The notes beneath the pieces were generated by a model that made no database searches, had not been told where the DNA came from, and worked only from the letters and a program-made list of their open reading frames with translations. From Aspidapion aeneum (taxonomy: Eukaryota; Arthropoda; Insecta; Coleoptera; Brentidae), in the NCBI GenBank assembly GCA_963576565.1, contig OY755038.1, positions 141,352,206 through 141,416,205 of the forward strand: a stretch of DNA of 64,000 nt, given 5' to 3'. The translations under genes and the position numbers were made by a program. Positions 41,121-51,702 of the stretch are shown piece by piece. Every line of letters begins with the position of its first letter. The stretch's first letter is position 1.

Positions 41121-43037
41121 TCTTAGAATTCTAGCTTGGAATGCCAATGGTCTCTTGCAACATCAGCAAGACTTGCAAGTTATTCTAGAGATAGAAAAAA
41201 TTGACGTCTGTCTTGTGTCAGAAACGCATTTCACTAACCAGTCTCACATTAAATTTAAGAGTTATAAAGTGTATCATACAACTCATCCTAGCAATACTGC
41301 ACATGGGGGAAGTGCTGTAATTATTAAAGAAAATATATCACACTATGAGGAGATATAATATATAAAATTATAGAGATTCAAGCTACATTAGTAAGTGTAA
41401 AAACCAAAACATATACACTAGTCATAAGTGCTGTCTATATACCACCAAGGCACTTACTAAAGAAAAATCAATATCCTAATTTTCTCAGAAAATTAGGAAA
41501 CCGTTTTATAATTGGAGGTGACTTTAATGCAAAAAATACCTACTGTGGATCTAGACTGACGAATTCTAAAGGAAAAGAACTTTTGCAAGCTATTAGTGAA
41601 TATCAATGTGAGCCAATATCAACTGGTAAGCCCACATACTATCCAACAGATCCAGGAAAAATTCCAGATCCAATTGATTTTTTTATAGTAAAAAATATAT
41701 CTTTAAGTTTTGTAGATATAGAAGAAGGTTTTGATTTACACTCAGATCATTCACCTATTATTCTAACTCTTAGTAAAAACATAATAAAGAAAGAAGCAAA
41801 TATCTCACTAGTTAATAAACTGACTGACTGGATTAGTTTTAAACAAAGTCTGTCAGAAAAAATAAACCTATCAGTACCATTGCAAACGCCAGAACAAATC
41901 GATAAAGAAGTTGAATATTTTGTTACAAATATTCAACAAGCAGCTTGGGAAAACAGTCCAAAACCAAAGAGAATTTTTAAGGGAAAAAACTATCCAAAGG
42001 AAATTAGAGACCTTATATTGGAAAAAAGGAAACTAAGAGGAAAGTGGCAGCAAAGCCGTGATCCTCGGGACAAAACAAATCTCAACAACATGACGCAGCG
42101 CATTAGGCGAGAAATTCTAGTAATAAAAAATGAATCTATTAACCATTTTCTTAATGAACCTACAGATGATAAAAATACCGGCTATTCCCTTTGGAGAGCA
42201 ACCAAAGATTTTAAAAGACCAATTATCCAAATTCCATCCATACGAAAATCTAACAACCAGTGGGCAAGGAGTAACAAAGAAAAAGCAGATATTTTTGCAA
42301 GTCATTTAGGAAAAACATTTCAGCCCCACGAAACACCGGATGAAAACTTTCATTTAAATGAACCCCATCAAATCGAAGACCATATTAAGCTTACATCACC
42401 AAAAGAAATATTAACAGAAATCAAAAATATTAATTCGACAAAAGCCCCAGGGTATGATCTTATTAACGGGGTAGTCATAAAACAACTCCCCAGAAAAGCT
42501 ATCGTAAAACTATGCAACCTAATTAATGCGTCCTTTAGGCTTAGGTATGTACCTAAACTGTGGAAAGTTGCAGAAGTTATCATGATCCCAAAACCGGGAA
42601 AACTACTCCATGACGTGTCATGTTACAGGCCAATATCTTTGCTGCCAATTATATCCAAGCTCTATGAGAAATTATTGCTTAAAAGAATAAAACCCATCAT
42701 AGAAAGACAAGAAATTATTCCATCTCATCAATTTGGTTTTCGAGACAAGCATTCCACGATAGATCAAGTACATAGAATTATCAATATAATAGAAAAAGCA
42801 CTAGAAGAGGGAAAAGTTTGTTCTGCAGTTTTTCTAGATGTAGCCCAAGCATTTGACAAAGTGTGGCATGAAGGCCTTACTTTTAAACTAAAACGGTTTC
42901 TGCGAAAACAATATTCGAATATTTTGGAATCATACATATCTGATAGACATTTTAGAGTAAAACAGGAAGACTCATACATCATAAAGTTTATCATACAACT
43001 CATCCTAGCAATACTGCACATGGGGGAAGTGCTGTAA
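41110..43037 (+). pseudogene. Jockey-like ORF2, first copy
   Basis: MVSNLRILAWNANGLLQ opens a jockey endonuclease (VSETHFTNQSH). A 2-nt insertion at about 41352 shifts the frame; AVYIPPRHLL and IIGGDFNAKNT follow, and the long frame 41583-43037 carries DLHSDHSPIILTL, the linker, and RT boxes NSTKAPGYDLI, VIMIPKPGKL, PISLLPIISKLYEKLLLKR, HQFGFRDKHSTIDQ and FLDVAQAFDKVWHEGL. It then runs into the duplicate at about 42980 and loses the rest of the RT. Confidence 0.8.
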
Positions 43038-44832
43038 TTATTTAAGAAAATATATCACACTATGAGGAGATATAATATATAAAATTATAGAGATTCAAGC
43101 TACATTAGTAAGTGTAAAAACCAAAACAATTAAACTAGTCATAAGTGCTGTCTATATACCACCAAGGCACTTACTAAAGAAAAATCAATATCTTAATTTT
43201 CTCAGAAAATTAGGAAACCGTTTTATAATTGGAGGTGACTTTAATGCAAAAAATACCTACTGGGGATCTAGACTGACGAATTCTAAAGGAAAAGAACTTT
43301 TGCAAGCTATTAGTGAATATCAATGTGAGCCAATATCAACTGGTAAGCCCACATACTATCCAACAGATCCAGGAAAAATTCCAGATCTAATTGATTTTTT
43401 TATAGTAAAAAATATATCTTTAAGTTTTGTAGATATAGAAGAAAGTTTTGATTTACACACAGATCATTCACCTATTATTCTAACTCTTAGTAAAAACATA
43501 ATAAAGAAAGAAGCAAATATCTCACTAGTTAATAAACTGACTGACTGGATTAGTTTTAAAGAAAGTCTGTCAGAAAAAATAAACCTATCAGTACCATTGC
43601 AAACGCCAGAACAAATCGATAAAGAAGTTGAATATTTTGTTACAAATATTCAACAAGCAGCTTGGGAAAACAGTCCAAAACCAAAGAGAATTTTTAAGGG
43701 AAAAAACTATCCAAAGGAAATTAGAGACCTTATATTGGAAAAAAGGAAAGTAAGAAGAAAGTGGCAGCAAATCCGTGATCGTCGGGACAAAACAAATCTC
43801 AACAACATGACGCAGCGCATTAGGCGAGAAATTCTAGTAATAAAAAATGAATCTATTAACCATTTTCTTAATGAACTTACAGATGATAAAAATACCGACT
43901 ATACCCTTTGGAAAGCAACCAAAGATTTTAATAGACCAATTATCCAAATTCCATCCATACGAAAATCTAACAACCAGTGGGCAAGGAGTAACAAAGAAAA
44001 AGCAGATATTTTTGCAAGTCATTTAGGAAAAACATTTCAGCCCCACGAAACACAGGATGAAAACTTTCATTTAAATGAACCCCATCAAATCGAAGACCAT
44101 ATTAAGCTTACCTCACCAAAAGAAATATTAACAGAAATCAAAAATATTAATTCGACAAAAGCCCCAGGGTATGATCTTATTAACGGGGTAGTCATAAAAC
44201 AACTACCCAGAAAAGCTATCGTAAAACTATGCAACCTAATTAATGCGTCCTTTAGGCTTAGGTATGTACCTAAACTGTGGAAAGTTGCAGAAGTTATCAT
44301 GATCCCAAAACCGGGAAAACCACTCCATGACGTGTCATCTTACAGGCCAATATCTTTGCTGCCAATTATATCCAAGCTCTATGAGAAATTATTGCTTAAA
44401 AGAATAAAACCCATCATAGAAAGACAAGAAATTATTCCATCTCATCAATTTGGTTTTCGAGACAAGCATTCCACGATAGATCAAGTACATAGAATTACCA
44501 ATATAATAGAAAAAGCACTTGAAGAGGGAAAAGTTTGTTCTGCAGTTTTTCTAGATGTAGCATTTGACAAAGTGTGGCATTAAGGCCTTACTTTTAAACT
44601 AAAACGGTTTCTGCGAAAACAATATTCGGATATTTTGGAATCATACATATCTGATAGACATTTTAGAGTAAAACAGGAAGACTCATACTCAAATTTAAGA
44701 GAAATGCAAGCAGGCGTGCCCCAGGGTAGCGTACTAGGCCCTTACCTATACTTATTATTCACTTGCGATATCCCAAAGCCAGAAAATTGTCACTTAGCAA
44801 CATTTTCCACCACTACAGCACATTTACCATAA
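43038..44832 (+). pseudogene. Jockey-like ORF2, duplicated copy
   Basis: Repeats the endonuclease and RT parts with the same 2-nt frameshift as the first copy, so the duplication came after that mutation. Copy-specific changes include loss of two codons in FLDVAFDKVWH and a stop just after it. It then continues further than the first copy: FRVKQEDSYSNLREMQAGVP and QGSVLGPYLYLLFTCDIP, stopping before the YADD box at the junction with the Polinton integrase fragment. Confidence 0.8.
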
Positions 44833-45350
44833 AAAAGCTGCTATGTGTGAAAGGGTCATAAGGACTTTAAAAAGCAGGCTTTTCAAATATTTTAGTCTTT
44901 ATGGTACCTACAAATGGATAAACGCCTTACCCGAAATCGTTGAAGCTTACAACAATACAAAACACAGTAAAACTAAATGTAAACCGTATTCTGCGTAGAT
45001 GCTATACACATCTAAAAATTGTGGGACCTCGAAAATTTCATAAAAATGACGTGGTGCGCATATCGATGGCAAAACATATATTTGAAAAAGGTTATACACC
45101 TAATTGGACAACGGAATTATTTAAAATTACCAAAGTGAATATTACCAATCCTGCTACTTACATGCTTGAAGACATGACGGGCGCTCCAATCAAGGGAGCT
45201 TTCTATGACGAGGCACTACAAAAAGCAGCCAATCCGGATGTTTATCTCGTTGAGAAAGTGCTACGAAGAAAAGGAAAAAAGATGTACGTCCAATGGCTTG
45301 GTATGGATCGCACACATAACAGCTGGATCGATGCTTCTGACGTTGTTTAG
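44810..45350 (+). pseudogene. Polinton integrase fragment, right inverted copy
   Basis: Starts with DNA identical to the left copy (CCACTACAGCACATTTACC) and covers the end of the catalytic core (KYFSLYGTYKWINALPEIVE) and the C-terminus (VVRISMAKHIFEKGYTPNW, TNPATYMLEDMTGAPIKGAF, VEKVLRRKGKKMYVQWLGMD, NSWIDASDVV). It retains the VEKV stretch lost in the left copy but has its own deletion after KTKC. Two copies with different lesions in opposite orientation form an inverted repeat. Confidence 0.85.
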
Positions 45351-45450
45351 TATTGGGGGGAAAGCAAGGAGTGGGGGGAATAGGTATAAATTAAAAAAAT
45401 TTGGCTACCATAAAGTCATTTTAGTTTTACTTTTAAAGTTTGTGTCTTAA

Positions 45451-46089
45451 AATGATAATGACTCCAGAAAGTATCGCCGACAACGTTGACAGTGATTATC
45501 AATTATCAATGAGTCAAAACAGTGCTTCTGAATCATCTTCACCACCTGATTATGATTTGGAAATAGAATTTTGGAATTATATGAGGCTGAAGCCAGGTTA
45601 GAACATTATTATCTACTGGAAACAATATACTCAATTGGTGGTTACGAAGTAAAAGTTGGAATGTCACCAGCAAGGTCTTTTAGCCCCGCCATCATTTTGT
45701 CTCAGCCGTTGAAATCAAACAAAATTTCCCTAAGTACCTTTGAATGGACAGACTTTATTGAACTTTCGCATCAGAGAATTACTGATTTTTTTGAAAACTC
45801 CACTACTGGGTACCAAGGTGAATGCGATTCTGCGGACATCTCTGTCTTAAATTCTTGTATTATGGAGCAGCTCTCTGAAGAGGCCCTAAAATGTGTTATT
45901 TCGCTTTTAATGCGAAATATAACACCTGAGGTTCGGTATGAAATACCTAAGGAGGTCCGCCAAGTACTTGAACAGTACGTACCTTGCAAAGATGACTACA
46001 ATCAGCATGAGTGGTGTGACATATGCGGTTGCTTGATGGTGCCAAAATGTTTATTTTGTAATATTAGGTTTTATAGACCAAATGAATAA
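45451..46089 (+). pseudogene. Conserved Polinton hypothetical gene, right copy
   Basis: Start MIMTPESIADNVDSDYQ, then a frameshift near 45575, then the 172-codon frame to 46089. Beyond the shared phrase GGTGAATGCGATTC this copy has a different C-terminus, with KCVISLLMRNITPEVRYE and a Cys-rich end (CDICGCLMVPKCLFCNIRF) that may bind zinc. It has the same gene order relative to integrase as the left copy and lies upstream of the capsid genes. Confidence 0.6.
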
Positions 46090-46099
46090 TTTGAGCAAT

Positions 46100-46281
46100 A
46101 TTTAAATAAAATTAAAATAATTTTTGTTATGACTCATTTCCTGTTGACAAGTCTCCCGCAACAAATTCAACTTTTTATTTCGACATGTTTCATTTCCTAC
46201 CCTAGATATGATGTGTTAACAAGTCTTAACCTGCTATACTTAAGCTCCTCCCATGCTTAAAAAACATCAGTCATTATCATC
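46100..46281 (+). promoter_or_regulatory. Shared Polinton upstream module (capsid side)
   Basis: Plus strand: TTTTTGTTATGACTCATTTC, CTGTTGACAAGTCTCCCGCA, TTATTTCGACATGTTTCATT, TTCCTACCC, AACAAGTCTTAACC, then CAGTCATTATCATC and the ATG at 46282. Same order as upstream of the MMP cargo gene. Confidence 0.6.
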
Positions 46282-46951
46282 ATGTCGTCGTTGCTGTTAA
46301 GAGTAAACAGTACAAATAATGTGTTTACCTTTCGCCCTCAGACGTCTATTGTTTTGGACCCCAACAAAGACTATGAGCTAGCGCTGAGATCGTTTAATTC
46401 ATACTATTCTATATCGAAGACGGTGAAATATTTTATTATCATAATGGAGCAAACAGGCTAAATGTAAAAGATTTTCCTGCAAGATTCTATGAAATCTCCG
46501 ATATTGAGGCATTTATAAAGCAGAAAATGGAGTTGGATAATTCAGTGGTACCCAAATCAGCGTTCTCTTTAAAAGCCAATAACAACACCCTTTAGTCAGT
46601 ATTACAAGATTTCTTTTATTGAACCAATAAATATTGGCAAAATCTTGGGATTTTCGAAAAAAACTCTTAACCCAGGGCAAACTTATTCATCCGATTTGCC
46701 TGTAAACATTATAAAAGTATCTTCAATCCACTTTGACTGCCACATTACCTCAGGGTCCTTTAACGGAGACAGACCTGCTCACACTATACGAGTTTTGCTA
46801 TTAAAGTACCTTCGAACTTGCTGTATCTGCCAGTCGTACCGCAACGTGAAATTACTAACATCACGGTGGTTGCCCTCGATCAGGACGGAAAACCAGTTAA
46901 CTTTCGTGGAGAAACAAGCACTCTATTGCTAGAGCTCAGATCGAGAAACTG
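46282..46951 (+). pseudogene. Polinton minor capsid (penton-like) protein
   Basis: Start MSSLLLRVNSTNNVFTFRP and DYELALRSFNSYYSI, then in other frames FYEISDIEAFIKQKMEL, FIEPINIGKILGFSKKTL, TYSSDLPVNIIKVSSIHF and GDRPAHTI, ending with DQDGKPVNFRGETSTLLLEL. This succession is characteristic of the protein encoded just before the major capsid gene in insect Polintons, where it is thought to form the pentons. At least four frameshifts are present. Confidence 0.7.
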
Positions 46952-47161
46952 ATGGGATTAGTAATTGATAAAAAAGTTTACACGCCACCAACATCTTCAG
47001 TATCAGAAAGACCTTCCAGGCATTGGGAGCTTACTTCAGATAATAAAGCATTTCTTGTTTCTCTTGGTTACAAACTTGTTGGTAGTAGCGATGCCGCAAT
47101 ACAAAAGACGCACATTAACCACCCCGTCTGGTTTACTTCCATCCAAAAGAGACAGAAGTGA
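46952..47161 (+). CDS. Small Polinton ORF between capsid genes
   Basis: 69 codons, start MGLVIDKKVYTPPTS, with PSRHWELTSDNKAFLVSLGY. The ATG overlaps the stop of the minor capsid gene, and its 3' end overlaps the major capsid start at 47091. A similar short gene with a LT.DN..FL.SLGY core occurs in other Polintons as I recall; function unknown. The last ~20 codons lie over the next gene and may result from a frameshift. Confidence 0.45.
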   Translation: MGLVIDKKVYTPPTSSVSERPSRHWELTSDNKAFLVSLGYKLVGSSDAAIQKTHINHPVWFTSIQKRQK

Positions 47162-48376
47162 CATTTCCGACGTTATTGCACCACTATTCGATGTTTATCG
47201 TTCACCTGTACGCGATGAGTCTATTCGCAAAGCTCAATACAGAACCTAAACACCCTTTGTAAAGGCGTTCAACTGCAGTGACTTTGTGGAGTTTAACATT
47301 AATCAAGTGGCTCTTTCTTTGCTATGAACGCTTCACTGCTTGCCATTAGAGGAAAATTGGAAATAACTGGAGGAGGTGATGTTTCTTTGGCACCCAACTA
47401 TGGAGCTTTTTTGTTTGATTCTTGCAGCTATAGTGAAAGTGCGAGAGAAATCGAAACAGTACACGATCCTGGAATACGGAGCACCATCGGAGCTCTTACC
47501 TGCTACGATCTACATGATTCTCGATATTTAGCAATTGCTGGATGGAATTATCCTAAATCGCCTGCTTTAAATGACGCTGATAAGTCTTTTAGTTTACTGA
47601 TGCCGTTGAAACACATTTTTAACGTATTTAATGATTACTCGTTGATTACGTGTGGGCGTCAAACCATTCATCTGGTTCGAGCACGAAACGATTATGACTG
47701 TGTGATTATAACGGAAAAAGCAAAAAGTCCTACCGACGCATCTCTCACATCCACAACGGTAAAGATTGTTATTTAAAGTATAGAATTGAAAATTAAACAC
47801 ATCTATCCTAACGATGCAGTAAAGGAGCAGTTACTAAAATCCATCCAGATGGATAGACCTATACTAATTCCGTTTAGAAAATGGGAATTGAGCGAACTAC
47901 CGGCTATCACTTCTGGCGCCCAAAGAGAAATTTGGTTGAACCTCGTTATGTTATTGTAGCATTTCAAACTCAAAAACGTGATGTTCCTTCAGCTGGTTTG
48001 ACCATGCATCCATTGAAAGTATAAGACTTTCGCTGAACGGTGAGTACTGGCCCAACGAACGAATGCTTTATTTTTAGATATTTCACAAGACCATTACACC
48101 GAAGCTCATTTCAACTACTTCGAATTCTACTCGAGCTACATGAATTGCACTCAAAAGAGCGCTTTATTGGATTATGAGACTTTTAAAACTCATGCTCTGT
48201 ATGTAATTGACTGCTCCAAACAGGAAGAAGCGATGAAATTGTCAACTGTGGACGTACGAGTGGACATCGAAGCTAGCTTGGGTTTTCCTGACAACACCAG
48301 GGTTTACTCTATCATTGTACACGATTGTTTGATGGAATATTTCCCTCTTACCGAAGTTATAAAAAGCCTTTCCTAG
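47091..48376 (+). pseudogene. Polinton major capsid protein (double jelly-roll type)
   Basis: Start MPQYKRRTLTTPSGLLPSKR and ISDVIAPLFDVYRSPVRDE; after one break, LLAIRGKLEITGGGDV and APNYGAFLFDSCSYSES (47324-47776); after further breaks, HYTEAHFNYFEFYSSYMNCT, LLDYETFKTHALYVIDCSK and FPDNTRVYSIIVHDCLMEYF to the stop at 48376. These are familiar parts of the Polinton major capsid protein. At least four frameshifts or stops between 47250 and 48140 make it non-functional. Confidence 0.75.
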
Positions 48377-48403
48377 ACTGAACCTAGATCAGTCTTCTTC
48401 AAT

Positions 48404-48811
48404 ATGCGGATCGCACTAGTTGACTTACAGGGATTCACCATTGAGGGTATTTTCTACCCAAAGGAAATTTCCATACAAATCGGAGATCTTGTCTCTAACT
48501 TTCTATTCAAGCCTCCGTTGCCATACTCTCATTTAAGTGAACGAGAAAAAAAAACTGTAAGATACCTGGAAAGAAATATTCACGGAATAAATTACACTTG
48601 TGGTGAATTTGAATATTCTGAACTCAATAGCATATTGGAAAAACATTTACTTTACTCTGCCGACTATGTCTACGTAAGAGGAAATCAAAAAGCAGATTTT
48701 TTGAAAGATAAGTGTGTTGAACTTAAAGCGACAACACCTTGCATTTATGATTTTGTAAAATACGATGGATGTTTTAATTCCACATCAAATTTCGAACCAA
48801 CCATAACATAG
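48404..48811 (+). CDS. Conserved Polinton protein of unknown function
   Basis: An intact 135-codon frame, MRIALVDLQGFTIEGIFYPK, KPPLPYSHLSEREKKTVRYL, ERNIHGINYTCGEFEYSEL and VYVRGNQKADFL. A protein of this pattern is common next to the capsid genes in insect Polintons. The opening hhDhQGF and the following conserved layout are reminiscent of an RNase H-like or exonuclease fold, but I cannot confirm catalytic residues. It follows the major capsid gene by 27 nt on the same strand. Confidence 0.6.
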   Translation: MRIALVDLQGFTIEGIFYPKEISIQIGDLVSNFLFKPPLPYSHLSEREKKTVRYLERNIHGINYTCGEFEYSELNSILEKHLLYSADYVYVRGNQKADFLKDKCVELKATTPCIYDFVKYDGCFNSTSNFEPTIT

Positions 48812-48992
48812 TGTCCCAACCACGCATATGGAAAATATATGTGCACTAGACAACACGTGCAATTTCTACACCAGTGGCTGAAAAATGTGATATTACCTAA
48901 CTAAAGTATTAATATATCATACTTTTGTTTACCTATATATTGCTTGCCTTAATAAATAAACATTTTTTATTTTAAATAGCAGTAGTTTTATT

Positions 48993-49226
48993 TTATTTTG
49001 ATACATATCTACAGGTACTATTACTATAAGTAGGTTCTGGTACTATTCTACGCAGCGGATATTGAGCTGTCGGAAGACGTCGTTCGGTAAAGATTCTATC
49101 CACCAAACTTAAATTTGACATATTTTCCATAACCTTTTTCTTATTTTCATAAAATTTAATATCTTTATTAACCCCATCGATTTTTCTAACAAAGTCTTCA
49201 ACTTGACGTCTGTACTCCTCAAGCAT
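48993..49226 (-). CDS. Small coiled-coil Polinton ORF near the right TIR
   Basis: 77 codons, MLEEYRRQVEDFVRKIDG, IKFYENKKKVMENMSNL, then a basic tail RRLPTAQYPLRRIVPEP. The N-terminal half is heptad-like. It is the only gene on the minus strand in the right half and lies 100 bp from the inner edge of the TIR. No family recognised. Confidence 0.45.
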   Translation of the reverse strand: MLEEYRRQVEDFVRKIDGVNKDIKFYENKKKVMENMSNLSLVDRIFTERRLPTAQYPLRRIVPEPTYSNSTCRYVSK

Positions 49227-49325
49227 TATTTTTAAACTAGATTAAAAGACACTATACAAAAGAGACACTCTCTATAGAAAGAAAAGACACATTTACTTTC
49301 TGTTACATTAAATTTATCACACCAA

Positions 49326-51342
49326 CCAAACTTCCGCTAATTCAAGCGCGTGTCTGATATAAACTATTTTCGAAGTCCTTATCAATGCATGTGGGCGATA
49401 AAACTTAACAAACAAAATTATATTGCAAACCTCTTTTAAGAAAATGCAATTGACTATATAAGATAGTAGATCACCTCACCTATGATCACCTTACACTGCT
49501 ATTCGCCTCTAGGGTTCCTTTCAAACTCCGCCGCACCCGCCCCCTGACAACAGAAAACCTCCATTTTTATTACAAAATCCCGCCTCCAAACCCGTCATTT
49601 TTATTACCTATTATCAAAAACCCCCTTTTTTTCCTTTCAAACCCCGCCCCCCTGACACCAGAAAACCTCCACTTTTATTACCTATTATCAAAATAATCCT
49701 ATCATACTTCCTCGTCTCCGCCTTTTGCACTATAAAGCCACCATTTTGTTCTATTCAAACCACGCCCCACCCGCCCTCTGACACCAAAAAACCCCCATTT
49801 TTATTATCTACTATCAAAAAAACCCCCACACACATCCTGCTACCACGCCTCTTAATATTTGAAACCCCCATCCCGCCCCATCCCCCCTCCTTATTACCTA
49901 ACACAAAAATACATACTCTTTTACCCGTCTACCAACATACTGATAACATAACACTCCATTTTTCCTTACCTACTTCCGAAACTCCAATTTTTAATACCCA
50001 CGACAAAAAAAACACATCATACTATTGGGCTCTTGTGCTCCGCCCACCAACAACCTGATCATACGCCATTTTTCTTTTTACCTACTTTCCAAAACTCGAT
50101 TTTTCATGTCTACCACATAAAAACATATCGTACAATTCGATTACATGTACAGTCGAACCTCTATAACTCAAACTTAAAGGGACAACCAAAACAGTTCGAG
50201 TTATGGAGAGTTCGAGTTATAGAAATTCGAGTTAATAGGAGGTTAAAATACGTACAAAAAGTGCATGGACCATTTAAAAGGTTCGAGTTATAGAGAGGTT
50301 CGAGTAATAGAGGTTCGAGTTGGAGAGGTTCGACTGTATCTGCGTCTGTGCCACTTTCGCTAACTTGAACCTTAGCGTTTTCTTATGGGAATTAACATGG
50401 GAAAATAGGCCGAACTCCTATAGCCTATTTACTTTTATAAGTTTGAGTCATAAATTGTATTAAGTAACCTTAAACAATGTAATCTTTTAAGTTTGAGCTA
50501 AATCTAAATAGTGAATACGAAATTCGGCCATTTGGATTCGCCTTTTTGAATTTTATATGAATTTGGGTCAAAAATCATAACCAGCGATTTGAAGCACCTT
50601 CAAGTTCCAACTTTGATACATATCACTCCGTCATTTTTCATCCGCCATTTTGATTTTTTTGAGTTTGAATCATAAATTGTATTAAGTGACCTTACGCAAA
50701 TAAGAAAGTCGGCCATTTTGGATTCGCTATTTTAAATTTTTTATAAGTTTGAATCAAAAATCATAATCAGCGACTTGTTCAATCACAACACCGCTAAGTT
50801 CCAAATTTGATACATATCGATTCATAAATGGGAAATTCCGCTATTTTGATTTTTTTAATTTGAGTCATAAATCGTATTAAATGACCTTAAGCAATGCAAT
50901 CTTTCAAGTGTGAGATAAATCGGTTAGTAAATAAGAAAATCCGCCATTTTGGATTCGCCATTTTGATTTTTTTATGAGTATGACTTAAAAGCATAATAAA
51001 GCATAATAAAAGCGACTTGAAACATCGCCAAGTTCCATATTTGATACATATCGGTTCATGAATAAGAATTTTTTTAAGTTTGAGGGTAAAACTGTATTAA
51101 GTGATCTCAACGTAAATTATATTGTTACCAGAACACTACACATATACAACTTTCAAGAAAATTACGCAAAGGATTTTTTAAAAATGTTTTTGTATAAATT
51201 TTATACCTATTTTGTTTTTCATCTGCACATATTATCAAAAAAAAACATATTTTAGTCAGGCGCCAAGTTTGTTCGTCACCCAGTTGGCGGCGCCCGGTTT
51301 TAATACGCCTTAGCAGTACAGATATATTTAAGACGTACGTGG
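49326..51342. repeat. Polinton right TIR (nearly intact)
   Basis: About 2.0 kb that matches the left TIR in reverse complement across all three of the left segments. The inner edge is CCAAACTTCCGCT and the outer edge ACGTACGTGG followed by the duplication TCACGT. Inner 600 bp are C-rich degenerate tandem blocks; the outer part has repeated CCGCCATTTTGGATTCGCC and AAATTTGATACATATCG phrases, about four rounds with ~230-bp spacing. One MITE (50150-50336) interrupts it. Confidence 0.85.
50150..50336. mobile_element. Tc1/mariner or pogo-type MITE
   Basis: 187 bp, inverted ends CAGTCGAACCTCT, TA on both sides, and internal repeats of GGTTCGAGTTATAGAGA. The left TIR lacks it at the matching place (near 24755), giving a natural empty site. 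Confidence 0.88.
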
Positions 51343-51348
51343 TCACGT

Positions 51349-51702
51349 CAAAGAAAATAATATGTTATATGAAATATGTCATATTATGAGCCTTGCCAGA
51401 TTGAGCAGTATTTCTGGAAATATGTGCAGTTTTCTTGTACTATGGTGACTTAGCGAAGTCAAACCAATTAAATTTTATTGTCGTGAAGAAATGTCCGTGT
51501 TATAAAATATTAAAATATAGCCAAGCCTTGTTTGAAGCAAATCTTTTTATGTGTTTTTAGATTACTACATAGAGAAATGGAAAAAACATGAAATTGTTTG
51601 GAAACATTATCCGTCCTGTCGTCTAAATCAGGTTCAACCTGTGGGTGATGCTAGTAAGAATTAGAGACCAAAGTTGGAGTCAAAAACGAGATTGAGACAC
51701 TT
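51349..51702. other. Right flank of the Polinton, no gene seen
   Basis: AT-rich sequence after the target duplication. Nothing recognised until the LINE fragment begins near 51700; the LINE's true 5' border is not clear. Confidence 0.4.

Larger units (their letters stand above)
40639..44806 (+). mobile_element. Jockey-like LINE fragment with internal duplication
   Basis: Plus-strand LINE truncated at both ends. The left border enters ORF1 just before the zinc knuckles and the right border leaves the RT just before its catalytic YADD box, joining directly to Polinton integrase sequence at 44807-44810. A 1.7-kb tandem duplication lies inside (41267-42980 against about 42987-44690). Lack of a 3' tail shows that a rearrangement, not only insertion, made the right border. 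Confidence 0.8.
4378..51342. mobile_element. Degenerate Polinton (Maverick) with nested insertions
   Basis: The ends are inverted (CCACGTACGT... and ...ACGTACGTGG) and are followed inward by a shared block, TTAAATATATCTGTACTG. The 6 bp just outside each end are TCACGT (4372-4377 and 51343-51348). A 6-bp duplication and long TIRs are the known signature of Polintons. Inside are a Polinton integrase, major and minor capsid genes and several conserved Polinton genes. The terminal dinucleotides are CC/GG rather than the AG/TC often reported, so the exact end could be off by a few bases. Polymerase B, ATPase and protease are absent. Removing the two large left-TIR insertions (about 18.4 and 7.3 kb) leaves roughly 21 kb, close to a normal Polinton, but with an inverted internal duplication and a LINE where polymerase genes would be expected. 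Confidence 0.85.
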
